DNA from: Lysobacter enzymogenes
Lineage (GTDB): Bacteria; Pseudomonadota; Gammaproteobacteria; Xanthomonadales; Xanthomonadaceae
Assembly: GCF_900106525.1 (NCBI RefSeq)
Contig: NZ_FNOG01000009.1
Location: forward strand, 1-64,000
Direction of reading: 5' to 3'
DNA length: 64,000 bases
Positions 41,916 through 52,102 of this stretch are shown here, one piece after another. The notes below the pieces were generated by a model. It had not been told where the DNA came from, searched no databases, and saw nothing but the letters and a program-made list of their open reading frames with translations. The translations under genes were made by a program, and so were the position numbers. Within the stretch, counting starts at the first letter, position 1. Each line of letters starts with the position of its first letter.

Positions 41916-42959
41916 ATGGACCTGCATCTCAAAGCCATCGCCAAGCGTTACGCGAACGTGGCCGCGCTCGACGCGGTCGACCTGGACGTCGCCTCGGGCG
42001 AACTGGTCGCGCTGCTGGGCCCGTCGGGCTCGGGCAAGACCACCTTGTTGCGGGTGATCGCCGGCCTGCTGCCGCCGGATTCGGGCCGGCTGCTGTTCGG
42101 CCAGAACGACGCCACCCGACTGAGCCTGCGCGAGCGCAACGTCGGCTTCGTGTTCCAGCACTACGCGCTGTTCAAGCACATGACCGTGGCCGAGAACATC
42201 GCCTTCGGCCTGCGCAGCCGGCCGCGCGCGCGGCGGCCCGACAAGGCGACGATCGCCAAACGCGTGCAGGAACTGCTCGGCCTGATCCAGCTGCCCGAGC
42301 TGGGCGCGCGCTATCCCGAACAATTGTCCGGCGGGCAGAAACAGCGCGTGGCCTTGGCGCGCGCGCTGGCCATCGACCCGACCGTGCTGCTGCTCGACGA
42401 ACCCTTCGGCGCGCTCGACGCCAAGGTACGCGTCGAACTGCGCCGCTGGCTGCGCCGCCTGCACGACCAGACCGGGCAGACCACCTTGTTCGTCACCCAC
42501 GACCAGGAAGAAGCGCTGGAGCTGGCCGACCGCGTAGTCGTGCTCAAGGACGGCCGGATCGAGCAGATCGGCACGCCCGACGAGATCTACAGCGCGCCGG
42601 CCTCGGCCTATGTGTTCGACTTCATCGGCCGCGCCAACGTCATCGACGGCCAGACCGAGGGCGGCGAGCTGTCCATCGACGGCCACGGCCTGCGCTTGCC
42701 GGTAGACGTGCACAGCCGCAGCCGCGCGCGCCTGTACGTGCGCCCGCACGACATGGCCCTGGTCGGCGCCGGCGAAGGCCTGGCCGCGCGGGTGATCTCC
42801 TCGCACCGGCTGGCCGAGCGCATCACCCTGGAATTGAACGTGGAAGGCCAGACCCGGCCGCTGGAACTGGACCTGGTGGCGACCCCGGACGCGGTGACGC
42901 CGGCCGCGGGCAGCCTGATCCATGTGCGTCCGCTGCGTTACCGCGTCTATTCGGATTGA
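41916..42959 (+). CDS. cysA: Sulfate ABC transporter ATP-binding protein CysA
   Basis: 347 residues. Walker A is GPSGSGKTT, the signature LSGGQKQRVALARAL, Walker B VLLLDEPFGALD and the switch His is in LFVTHDQEEA. A C-terminal TOBE-like regulatory domain begins near 240 (GRANVIDGQTEGGELSID). It powers sulfate/thiosulfate import. A repeat block follows the stop immediately. Confidence 0.95.
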   Translation: MDLHLKAIAKRYANVAALDAVDLDVASGELVALLGPSGSGKTTLLRVIAGLLPPDSGRLLFGQNDATRLSLRERNVGFVFQHYALFKHMTVAENIAFGLRSRPRARRPDKATIAKRVQELLGLIQLPELGARYPEQLSGGQKQRVALARALAIDPTVLLLDEPFGALDAKVRVELRRWLRRLHDQTGQTTLFVTHDQEEALELADRVVVLKDGRIEQIGTPDEIYSAPASAYVFDFIGRANVIDGQTEGGELSIDGHGLRLPVDVHSRSRARLYVRPHDMALVGAGEGLAARVISSHRLAERITLELNVEGQTRPLELDLVATPDAVTPAAGSLIHVRPLRYRVYSD

Positions 42960-42960
42960 A

Positions 42961-44367
<1,407 letters not shown>

Positions 44368-44384
44368 AGCCCGCCCTTTAAGTG

Positions 44385-44466
44385 TGGGAGGGCCTTCAGG
44401 CCCGACGCTCTTGTTCCCGATCGCCGCGATCCGAACGAAGAGCGTCGGGCCTGAAGGCCCTCCCAC
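44385..44466. repeat. GGCCTGAAGGCC-type repeat, inverted pair
   Basis: Arms of ~27 bp (GTGGGAGGGCCTTCAGGCCC and its reverse) are separated by ~28 bp. The pair sits between the convergent hemB and PD40 genes and ends two bases before the PD40 stop, so it may act as a bidirectional terminator. Confidence 0.85.
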
Positions 44467-44467
44467 A

Positions 44468-45382
44468 TCATTTCGCCGCGCCGCCCACGCACCCATCCTT
44501 GCCCGTCGCCGCCGGCGCCGCCATCCGATAGATATCCTGCCGCCCCGCCTTCGGCGCCTTGGCGGTGCCGTTGAGCAGCAACTCGGTCGGCTTGTTCCAG
44601 TCCAGCGTCGGCCCGAAGGTGAAGTTCTCTTCGGTGTTGAACGACAGCTTCAGCGCAACCGCATCGCCATAGCGCTGGCCATCGCATTGCGCGACGAACA
44701 GGCGGAACGGTTTGTCGCCGTCCACGCTCTGCGAGCGGGTGAATACGATCGCGCGGCCGTCGCCGAGCCAGGCGGCGTCGAATTCATCGGCGGCGGTGTT
44801 GACGCCCGGGACCGGGCGCGGGTCGACGAAGGCCTTGCCGTCCCAGCGCGCGATCCATAAATCCTGGCCGCCGGCGCCGCCGCGGCCGTCGCTGGCGAAC
44901 ATCAGGTGGCGGCCGTCGCGGCTCAGCGTCGGCGCCCATTCGCGGCCGGCGGTGTTGACGCCGGGGCCGAGGTTTTCGGCCGGGCCCAAGCTGCCGTCGG
45001 GCCGCACCGCGGCGCGGTACAGATCGTCCTTGCCCTGGCCGCCGGGGCGGTCGGAGAAGAACAACAGCCAGCGGCCGTCGGCGCTGAAGTGCGGATCGAA
45101 GTCGGTGGCGGCGGTATTCAGCGCCAGCGGCTCGGGGTTCTGCCAGCGGCCGTCGACCAAGGTGGCTTGCCACAGGTCGCGCCCGCCCGCGCCGCCGGGA
45201 CGGTCGCTGCCCCAGACGATGCGCCGTCCGTCGGGACTCACGCTCGCGCGCACTTCGCTGTGCGCGGTCGAGACCACGCCCATGCCTTCTATGCCGTATT
45301 CGTTCAGGGCCGCAGCGGGCGGGCTGGCTACGGCGCAGACGAGGAGTACACTCGGAATCCACCAGACCCTGGCGTGGCGCAT
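44468..45382 (-). CDS. PD40/TolB-type beta-propeller protein
   Basis: 304 residues with a signal peptide (IPSVLLVCAVASPPAAA). At least four PD40 (WD40-like) blades are visible, each with a SPDGRRIVWGSDRPGG-like phrase: ~50, ~100, ~150 and ~200. Such periplasmic propellers resemble TolB and OmpA-PD40 proteins, usually binding partners rather than enzymes. The gene converges with hemB and diverges from aroE. Confidence 0.82.
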   Translation of the reverse strand: MRHARVWWIPSVLLVCAVASPPAAALNEYGIEGMGVVSTAHSEVRASVSPDGRRIVWGSDRPGGAGGRDLWQATLVDGRWQNPEPLALNTAATDFDPHFSADGRWLLFFSDRPGGQGKDDLYRAAVRPDGSLGPAENLGPGVNTAGREWAPTLSRDGRHLMFASDGRGGAGGQDLWIARWDGKAFVDPRPVPGVNTAADEFDAAWLGDGRAIVFTRSQSVDGDKPFRLFVAQCDGQRYGDAVALKLSFNTEENFTFGPTLDWNKPTELLLNGTAKAPKAGRQDIYRMAAPAATGKDGCVGGAAK

Positions 45383-45431
45383 GCGCGTCTTGCTCCCATC
45401 GGAAGAGTCACCAGTCTAACGAGGCGCGCCC

Positions 45432-46301
45432 ATGTCGATCGATTCCAGTTCGTCCAGCCCGGTCCTGCGCTATGCGGTGTTCGGCCATCCGGTCGCGCAC
45501 TCGCTGTCGCCGCGCATCCACGCGGCCTTCGCGCGCCAGTTCGGGATCTCGCTGGAATACGTGGCGATCGACGCCGCGCCCGAGCGCTTCGACGTGGCCC
45601 TGGCCGAGTTCGCTGCCGAGGGCGGCCTCGGCGCCAACATCACCCTGCCGCTGAAGACCCGCGCGGCGAGCATCTGCACCCATCTGAGCGAGCGCGCCCG
45701 CCGCGCCGGCGCGGTCAACACCCTGATCCGCAGCGCGACCGGCTGGGAAGGCGACAACACCGACGGCGTCGGCCTGATCCGCGACCTCACCGAGCGCCAC
45801 GGCCTGGACCTGCGCGAACGCCGCACCCTGCTGATCGGCGCCGGCGGCGCCGCGCGCGGCGTGGCGCCGGCGCTGCTCGATGCCGGCATCGGCGACCTGT
45901 ACATCGTCAACCGCACCGGCGAACGCGCCGACGCGCTGGCCGACACGCTCGGCCAGCCGGGCCGCGTGCATCCGCGTTATCTCGCCGATGTCGGCAACCT
46001 CGGCAACTTCGATCTGATCGTCAACGCCACCTCGGCCGCGCGCGAACACGAATTCCCGAGCCTGCCGATGAGCCTGGCCACGCCGCGCACCGCGGCGGTG
46101 GACTTGAGCTACGGCGAAGCGGCGATCCCATTCCTGGCCTGGGCCAAGGTCGCCGGCGCGCACGACCGCCACGACGGCCTGGGCATGCTGGTCGAACAGG
46201 CCGCGGAAAGTTTCGAGCGCTGGCATCGCCGCCGCGCCGACACCGATCCGGTCTACGACCTGCTGCGTCAGGGCGCGGGCACCCTGGTGACCGCGGACTA
46301 A
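45432..46301 (+). CDS. aroE: Shikimate dehydrogenase
   Basis: 289 residues. Shikimate-binding motif [16 protein letters not shown], catalytic Lys in [10 protein letters not shown], catalytic Asp in GDNTDGVGL and NADP-binding loop [12 protein letters not shown] are all present. It catalyses NADPH-dependent reduction of 3-dehydroshikimate on the way to chorismate, which is also the XanB2 substrate. Confidence 0.94.
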   Translation: MSIDSSSSSPVLRYAVFGHPVAHSLSPRIHAAFARQFGISLEYVAIDAAPERFDVALAEFAAEGGLGANITLPLKTRAASICTHLSERARRAGAVNTLIRSATGWEGDNTDGVGLIRDLTERHGLDLRERRTLLIGAGGAARGVAPALLDAGIGDLYIVNRTGERADALADTLGQPGRVHPRYLADVGNLGNFDLIVNATSAAREHEFPSLPMSLATPRTAAVDLSYGEAAIPFLAWAKVAGAHDRHDGLGMLVEQAAESFERWHRRRADTDPVYDLLRQGAGTLVTAD

Positions 46302-46366
46302 AGTCCTCTCGCATCCGACGATTTTCCCGCGCGCGCCGACGCGCGCGTACCGGCAAGGAGCCGCGC

Positions 46367-46714
46367 ATGACGTTCGAAGACTGGCTGCCCGCACTGGGCG
46401 CGCAAGCGGCGATGATGACGCCGAACCTGATCGCCTGCGCCATCGGCCTGGTGCTGTGCCTGTCGTGGAGGCGCCGTATCGGCGTCGGCGCGGTCTATGC
46501 GGTGGCCGCGTTTTCCCTGGAGATCGTCGGCATGCTGCTGGGGCTGGCGGGACAAGCCTGGATGTACAAGAGCCTGGCTTCCGGCATGCCGGCCAGTTCG
46601 GCTGGCCTGTTCCATTCCGTGATCGGCGGCGTCCACATCGTGCTGTCGCTGACCGCCACCGGCCTGCTGATCGCCGCCGTGCTGGCCAAGCGGCCGGCGC
46701 CGCCGCAGGCCTGA
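46367..46714 (+). CDS. Small membrane protein of unknown function
   Basis: 115 residues from the ATG at 46367, preceded by AAGGAG. There are three transmembrane segments: [35 protein letters not shown] and [17 protein letters not shown]. No family was recognised. Confidence 0.7.
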   Translation: MTFEDWLPALGAQAAMMTPNLIACAIGLVLCLSWRRRIGVGAVYAVAAFSLEIVGMLLGLAGQAWMYKSLASGMPASSAGLFHSVIGGVHIVLSLTATGLLIAAVLAKRPAPPQA

Positions 46715-46724
46715 GCGCACGGCG

Positions 46725-46979
46725 ATGCGCTGCCGCGACCGCTGCGGCGCCTGCTGCATCGCCCCTTCGATCGCCTCGCCGATTCCCGGCATGCCGCACG
46801 GCAAGCCGGCCGGCATTCCCTGCGTGCAACTCGACGATGAACTGCGCTGCCGTTTGTTCGGAAAACCCGAGCGGCCGCGCTTTTGCGCCTCGCTGCAGCC
46901 GCAAGCCGAGATGTGCGGCGACTCGCGCGAAGACGCACTGGCGACGCTGATGGCGCTGGAGCGCGCCACCGCGCCGTAG
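46725..46979 (+). CDS. YkgJ-family cysteine-cluster protein
   Basis: 84 residues with eight cysteines. The first four are in [11 protein letters not shown], then [21 protein letters not shown] and MCGD. This spacing is the YkgJ/UPF0153 zinc- or iron-chelating pattern. The role is unknown. It lies 10 bp after the small membrane protein gene. Confidence 0.88.
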   Translation: MRCRDRCGACCIAPSIASPIPGMPHGKPAGIPCVQLDDELRCRLFGKPERPRFCASLQPQAEMCGDSREDALATLMALERATAP

Positions 46980-46995
46980 CCGCGCGCTTGCGCAG

Positions 46996-48087
46996 TTATC
47001 CGGCGTAGGTCGGATACGTTGTGTAGCCGCGCTCGTCGCCACCGAACAAGGTCGCCGGGTCGAACGCCGCCAGCGGCCAATCGTGCGCATAGCGCTGCGG
47101 CAGGTCCGGATTGGCGATGAACGGCCGCCCGAACGCGACCAGATCGGCCAAACCTTGCCCCAGGATGCGCTCGCCGCGCTCGCGGTCGTAGCGGCCGGCG
47201 ACGATCAGCGCGCCGGAGTAGATCGCGCGCAGCTCATGCCGGAAGGAATCGGGCACGTGCGGCGCATCGTCCCAATCGGCTTCCGACAGATGCAGATAAG
47301 CCACGCCAATGGCCTGCAGGCGCCGCGCCGCTTCCAGGATCGCCGGAATGATCTGCGGGCAGTTCATGTTGCGCGCGGTGATGTACGGCGCAAGACGGAT
47401 GCCGGTGCGCTGCGCGCCGACCTCGGCGGCGACCGCGCGCGTCACCTCGTCGAGAAAGCGCACCCGGTTGGCGATGGAGCCGCCGTACTCGTCCTCGCGC
47501 ACGTTCGAGGTGGTGCGCAGGAACTGGTCGATCAAATAGCCGTTGGCGCCGTGGATCTCGACGCCGTCGAAGCCGGCGGCGATGGCGTTGGCGGCGCCGC
47601 GGCGGAACTGCTCGACGACGCCTGCGATCTCCTCGCGCCGCAGCGCGCGCGGCAGCGGGCAATCGACCATCGCGCCGACGCCGTCGCGCACGATCCACAC
47701 CTGCGCGTCCGGCGACAACGCCGAAGGCGCCACCGGCGGCTCGCCGTCGTGGAAGCTCGCATGCGACATCCGGCCCACATGCCACAGCTGCAGAAAGATG
47801 CGGCCGCCCGCGGCGTGCACCGCGTCGGTGACCTGCCGCCAACCGTCGATCTGCGCCGGGCTGTGGATGCCGGGCGTGAAGCTGTAGCCCTGCCCTTGCG
47901 GCGACACCTGGGTGGCCTCGCTGACGATCAGGCCGGCACCGGCGCGCTGGGCGTAGTAACGCGCCATCGCCGCCGTCGGCACGTTGCCGGGCTGGGCGCT
48001 GCGCGCGCGGGTCATCGGCGACATCACCATGCGGTTGGGCAGCCGCAGCGGGCCCAGCGGCATGGGTTCGAACAAGGCGTGGCTCAT
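46996..48087 (-). CDS. NADH:flavin oxidoreductase, Old Yellow Enzyme family
   Basis: 363 residues from the ATG at 48087. FMN-binding and active-site motifs: PNRMVMSPMTRARS, IFLQLWHVGRMSH, FDGVEIHGANGYLIDQFLR, EYGGSIANRVRFLDEV and LVAFGRPFIANPDLPQR. NemA-like members reduce alpha,beta-unsaturated carbonyls, nitrate esters or quinones using NAD(P)H. It follows the royal-jelly-family gene by 61 bp and is probably co-transcribed with it. Confidence 0.92.
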   Translation of the reverse strand: MSHALFEPMPLGPLRLPNRMVMSPMTRARSAQPGNVPTAAMARYYAQRAGAGLIVSEATQVSPQGQGYSFTPGIHSPAQIDGWRQVTDAVHAAGGRIFLQLWHVGRMSHASFHDGEPPVAPSALSPDAQVWIVRDGVGAMVDCPLPRALRREEIAGVVEQFRRGAANAIAAGFDGVEIHGANGYLIDQFLRTTSNVREDEYGGSIANRVRFLDEVTRAVAAEVGAQRTGIRLAPYITARNMNCPQIIPAILEAARRLQAIGVAYLHLSEADWDDAPHVPDSFRHELRAIYSGALIVAGRYDRERGERILGQGLADLVAFGRPFIANPDLPQRYAHDWPLAAFDPATLFGGDERGYTTYPTYAG

Positions 48088-48148
48088 GGCGTTCCTCGAG
48101 CGGAAGATCGAATGCGGGAGCGATCGGAAGATCGGCGGCGGCGCGCGC

Positions 48149-49216
48149 TCAGCGCGCACGGAAGCGGTAGAGGTAGTACGGCGGCTTGCCGCCGTCGGCG
48201 CCGCCGGTGAAGGCCGGGGTGCGGTCGAGCTGATTGACCGACATATAGACCCAGCCGTCGCCGCCGAGCGCGAGGTTGTCCGGCCATTGCAGGCGCGGAT
48301 CGCGCAGCGCGTCGCGCAGCTTGCCGTCGCGGCCCAGGCGCACGATGGCGTGGCGTTGCAGGTCGGTGAACCAGTGCGTGCCATCGGCGCCGGTGGCGAC
48401 GCCGTCGCTGATCGGCTTCGGCCCGGCCGGCGCGATCGCCGCAGCGATGGCCGCATCGTCGGCGCCTTCGCGCAGCAACCGCGCCGGCAGGCGGTACCAG
48501 GTGGTGCCGTTCATCGCGCCGAAGTACAGCGTCTCGCGGTCGGCCGACAAGGTGATCGGGTTGATGCCCACGCGCGCCGGCTTGCCGCCGAAGTTCACCA
48601 CCCGGCCGTCGATCTTCATATCCACGTCTTCGGCCTGCAGCGCGGCGTGGCCGCCGAAGCGGCGCGCGGCGCCGCTGTCGAGATTCAGCGCGATGATGCC
48701 GGGGTTGGCGATGTCGGCCAGATACGCCCAGCCGTGCGTCTCGTCGATGGCGAAGTCCTGGACGAAGCTGCCCTTGGGCGCGATATCGGCCGGCAGTTCG
48801 TATTTGCGCGCGAGTTTGTTGGTCTTGAGATCGAACGACCACAACCGGGTCTTGCCGAGCTTGAGCCCCATGTCGATCACCCACAGCCGGCCCTTGCGGT
48901 CGACGCTGATGCCCAACGGCGTGTCGAGCGTGGCATCCGTCGCCGCAGCGCCGCCGTTCTGCACGCTCATGTCCGGATACGGCCGCAGCTTGCCGTCCAC
49001 CGCTTCGGCCAGCTGCAGGCGGGTATCGCCGAGCGGGTGGAAGGTCGCGAACACGCGGCCGTCGGCCGCGACGGCGACGTTGCCGGGACGCACGTCGGAG
49101 ACGGCGACCACTTGCAGGCGTTTGTCTTGCTTCAGGGCCTCGGCGGCATGCGCGGCGGTGCCGGCGACGCAAAGCGACACGGCTGCGGCGAGCAGCGCGC
49201 GGGACAGGGATTTCAT
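48149..49216 (-). CDS. Major-royal-jelly/yellow-family beta-propeller protein
   Basis: 355 residues with a signal peptide (LLAAAVSLCVAGTAAHA). A six-bladed propeller is suggested by GRLWVIDMG, FAIDETHGWAYLADIANPG, VGINPITLSADRETLYFGAM and DGTHWFTDLQRHAIVR. These match the bacterial MRJP/yellow family. Insect relatives bind small amines or act in melanin synthesis; bacterial roles are largely unknown. It lies between the VOC and OYE genes in one orientation. Confidence 0.82.
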   Translation of the reverse strand: MKSLSRALLAAAVSLCVAGTAAHAAEALKQDKRLQVVAVSDVRPGNVAVAADGRVFATFHPLGDTRLQLAEAVDGKLRPYPDMSVQNGGAAATDATLDTPLGISVDRKGRLWVIDMGLKLGKTRLWSFDLKTNKLARKYELPADIAPKGSFVQDFAIDETHGWAYLADIANPGIIALNLDSGAARRFGGHAALQAEDVDMKIDGRVVNFGGKPARVGINPITLSADRETLYFGAMNGTTWYRLPARLLREGADDAAIAAAIAPAGPKPISDGVATGADGTHWFTDLQRHAIVRLGRDGKLRDALRDPRLQWPDNLALGGDGWVYMSVNQLDRTPAFTGGADGGKPPYYLYRFRAR

Positions 49217-49302
49217 CGGGATGGTCCTTTTTTCGAAGAAGGCGCCGTCGTAGCGGCGCGCGTGAAAGTGGATGGCGAGGAAGTGGATGAAGCCGAAGCG
49301 GA

Positions 49303-49752
49303 TCAGGCGCCGCGGCGAGCCAGGCGGCTGCGGTAAACGCCGTCGCCGGCATAGGCGGCATCGGCCGGCGCATCGAGTTCGATCACCAGCCCGCCCGGCA
49401 GCGGCACGAACACCTGCACCTCGCCCTGCTCGGGCACCACCGCGATCTCGTGCGCGAGGCCGGCGGCGCGCACGCGCTCGATCAGCGCCGCGGCGGGCTG
49501 ATCGGTGCGGAAGGCGATATGACCCAGGCGCGGCTGCGAGTCTTGCGACGACGAGGGTTGCACCAGATGCAACCAGGCCTCATCGCCGCGATACAGCCAT
49601 TGCCCGGGAAACGGAAACGGCGGCCGATAGCCCGGACGCAGCCCCATCACGCCGCCGAACAGGCGCGCCAGCGCGGCATCGTCGGCGCGGCCGCGCAGAT
49701 TGAGGTGATCGAAGCGCCAATGCGGCGCACAGGTGAGGTCGGTGGCGCTCAT
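49303..49752 (-). CDS. VOC-family (glyoxalase/dioxygenase-like) protein
   Basis: 149 residues. WRFDHLNLRGRADDAALAR supplies the first metal His, GHIAFRTDQP the second and GGLVIELDA the Glu. The compact two-module VOC fold covers the whole protein. The substrate is unknown. It diverges from the LysR gene and leads the VOC / royal-jelly / OYE row, so LysR control is plausible. Confidence 0.85.
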   Translation of the reverse strand: MSATDLTCAPHWRFDHLNLRGRADDAALARLFGGVMGLRPGYRPPFPFPGQWLYRGDEAWLHLVQPSSSQDSQPRLGHIAFRTDQPAAALIERVRAAGLAHEIAVVPEQGEVQVFVPLPGGLVIELDAPADAAYAGDGVYRSRLARRGA

Positions 49753-49874
49753 GGCCGGTTCCGAAGGGCGACGGCATCAGGCTGACGCCTTGCCGGCGCG
49801 GCGAAAACCGGGCATAAGCCGGTTCTGTTTCAATAGACCTTTGAAAATAGACCTTCGAACCTGGGGCGCCGAAC

Positions 49875-50783
49875 ATGAAGGCCTTCGCCGATCTCGTCCT
49901 GTTCGTGCGCGCCGCCGACGCCGGCAGCCTGTCGGCCGCGGCGCGCGCGCTCGACATCAGCCCGGCCGCGGCCAGCGCCACGCTCAAGCGGCTGGAGGCG
50001 GAACTGCACGCGCAGCTGTTCGTGCGCTCCACTCGCAGCCTGCGGCTTACTTCCGAGGGCGAACGCTTCCTGCAGCACGCGCGCGAAGCGCTGCGCGCCA
50101 TCGACGAGGGCGAGCAGGCGCTGCGCGGCGATCAGGCGGTGCTGCGCGGCAGCCTGCAATTGTCGATGCCGTCCGATCTCGGCCGCAGCCTGGTGTTGCC
50201 GTGGCTGGACGGGTTTCTCGCAGCGCATCCGCAAGTGCAACTGCGCGCCAACCTGTCCGACCACTTCGCCGACGTCTACCGCCAGCCGGTGGACGTGGCG
50301 CTGCGCTACGGCCCGCCGCCGGACTCGAGCCTGATCGCGCTGCCGCTGCGCGCCGACAACCGCCGCGTGCTGTGCGCCTCGCCGGATTATCTGCGCCGCC
50401 ACGGCGAACCGGCCGATCCGCAGGAACTGGCCGAACGCAATTGCCTGCGCATGCTGATCCGCGGCGAAACCCAAGACCGCTGGCGGCTGACCCGCGGCGA
50501 CGACGTGCGCGACCTGCGCGTGCGCGGCGACCGGGTCAGCGACGACGGCCACGCGGTCAAGCGCTGGGCGCTGGCCGGGCACGGCATCGCCTTCAAGTCG
50601 TGGCTGGACGTGTCGCAGGAAGTGCTGGCCGGGCAGTTGCGTGTGCTGTGTCGCGACTGGCGCGGCGAACCGGCGCCGCTGAACCTGGTCTGCCCCGACC
50701 GGCGCCTGCTGAGCCCTCTGGTGCAGCGGCTGCGCGAATTCCTGCGCGAGCGTTTCGAAGCGATCGCGCCGCCGCCCGAGTGA
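49875..50783 (+). CDS. LysR-family transcriptional regulator
   Basis: 302 residues. The N-terminal winged helix-turn-helix (MKAFADLVLFVRAADAGSLS, then ALDISPAAASATLKRLE) is followed by a substrate-binding domain with the LQLSMPSDLGRSLVLPWLDG start typical of the DsdC/AaeR-like branch. It is divergent from the VOC gene by ~120 bp, the usual LysR arrangement. Confidence 0.93.
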   Translation: MKAFADLVLFVRAADAGSLSAAARALDISPAAASATLKRLEAELHAQLFVRSTRSLRLTSEGERFLQHAREALRAIDEGEQALRGDQAVLRGSLQLSMPSDLGRSLVLPWLDGFLAAHPQVQLRANLSDHFADVYRQPVDVALRYGPPPDSSLIALPLRADNRRVLCASPDYLRRHGEPADPQELAERNCLRMLIRGETQDRWRLTRGDDVRDLRVRGDRVSDDGHAVKRWALAGHGIAFKSWLDVSQEVLAGQLRVLCRDWRGEPAPLNLVCPDRRLLSPLVQRLREFLRERFEAIAPPPE

Positions 50784-50802
50784 TCCGGCGAAACAACGGA
50801 CG

Positions 50803-50841
50803 AAAAAAAGCCCTCTCCTTTGCCGGAGTCCGGGAGAGGGC
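50803..50841 (-). terminator. Rho-independent terminator of the metallophore-type operon
   Basis: On the minus strand GCCCTCTCCC pairs with GGAGAGGGC and is followed directly by seven T. It lies 33 bp downstream of the MFS exporter stop, the last of ten co-directional genes. It may also end the convergent LysR transcript, but the T-run is on the minus strand. Confidence 0.8.
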
Positions 50842-50873
50842 AACTAAAGCGACGGGGAAGGGAAAGCTGTGCG

Positions 50874-52094
50874 CTAGGCGGGCGCCGCTTGCCGGCGCAG
50901 GGCGAGATGCAGGCCGAGCGCGCTGAGCAGCCCGACCGCGCAGAACGTCGCCCACGGCAGCCACGGCCGCGCGCCGGACGCGGCCGCGTCCATCAGCCAA
51001 CCGCCGGCGATGTTGCCCAGGCCGCCGCCGACGGCGAGGCTCAGCGAGCTCACGCCGAGGAAGGTGCCGAGCGCGCGCGCGTCGGCGAGCCCGGCGATCA
51101 GGGTTTGCTGGGTCGGACGGGTCAGCACCGCGCCGACCGCATAGCCGGCGACGCAGGCGAGCAATTGCGGGTACGTCGCGGCCCAGGCGATCGCGCCGGT
51201 CGACAGCGCCATCAGCGTCACGCCGAGCACCAGCAACTGCGCCGCGCTCAACCAGCGATCAAGCCAGCGCACCAGCCCGTACTGCAACGCGACGGTGATG
51301 CCGGCGCTGAGCGCGAACATCGCGCCGACTCCGTCGACGCTGCCGGCCAGCGCCTGCGCCAGCAGCGGGAAGCTGATGTTGATCTGCACCGCCAGGAACC
51401 AATACAGCATCAGCCAGCCGACCAGCGCCAGAAAGTCGCGGTTGCGCCGCACCAGCCCCAGGCCGTGGCGCAGCGGCGGCGGTTGCGGCGGCATCTCGAA
51501 CGTCGGCAGCAGCTTCAGCGCGATGACGAAGTTCAGCGCGAAGCACGCCGCCGCGGCCAGGCACACGACGCGGAAATCGAAACGCAGCAGGGCCACGCCG
51601 AGCAGCGGCCCGAGCGTGGTCGCCACGCCGCTGACCCAGTTGCTGATCGCGTAATAGCGCGGCCGGGTCTGCGCGTCGGTGAGCGCGGCGATGCTGGCCT
51701 GATACGGCGCTTCGAACATCGCCCCGCCCAGCGCCGACAGCGCCATCGCCGCCAGCAGCAGCGGCAGATCGTCGGCGAAGGCGAGGCTGGCGAAACCGGC
51801 CGCGCGCAGCAGCACGCCCAGGCAGATCATGCGCCGCGCGCCGAAGCGGTCGGACAGCATGCCGCCGAGCAGGGCCAAACCCTGCTGCAACAACTGCCGC
51901 ACCGCCAACGCCAGACCGACCGCGGCGGCGGCCATGCCCAGGCTGTCGACGTAATGCACCGCCACCAGCGGCATCAGCATGGCGAAGCCGGCCACCATGA
52001 AGAAGGTGTAGACCAGCAACCCGGCGAGCGCGCGCTTGCGCGCGGCTTCGTCGAGGTCGGGCAATCCGGCGGCGGGTGCGGCGGAGGCGTTCAT
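50874..52094 (-). CDS. MFS exporter (MdtH-like)
   Basis: 406 residues with 12 predicted transmembrane helices. The motif A region is GGMLSDRFGARRMICLG, between helices 2 and 3 as in drug and siderophore exporters. It is the last gene of the ten-gene row. The start is 8 bp from the DUF364 gene stop, so co-translation is likely. It probably exports the product of the four preceding biosynthetic genes (inference). Confidence 0.88.
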   Translation of the reverse strand: MNASAAPAAGLPDLDEAARKRALAGLLVYTFFMVAGFAMLMPLVAVHYVDSLGMAAAAVGLALAVRQLLQQGLALLGGMLSDRFGARRMICLGVLLRAAGFASLAFADDLPLLLAAMALSALGGAMFEAPYQASIAALTDAQTRPRYYAISNWVSGVATTLGPLLGVALLRFDFRVVCLAAAACFALNFVIALKLLPTFEMPPQPPPLRHGLGLVRRNRDFLALVGWLMLYWFLAVQINISFPLLAQALAGSVDGVGAMFALSAGITVALQYGLVRWLDRWLSAAQLLVLGVTLMALSTGAIAWAATYPQLLACVAGYAVGAVLTRPTQQTLIAGLADARALGTFLGVSSLSLAVGGGLGNIAGGWLMDAAASGARPWLPWATFCAVGLLSALGLHLALRRQAAPA

Positions 52095-52102
52095 GCGCTG
52101 GC

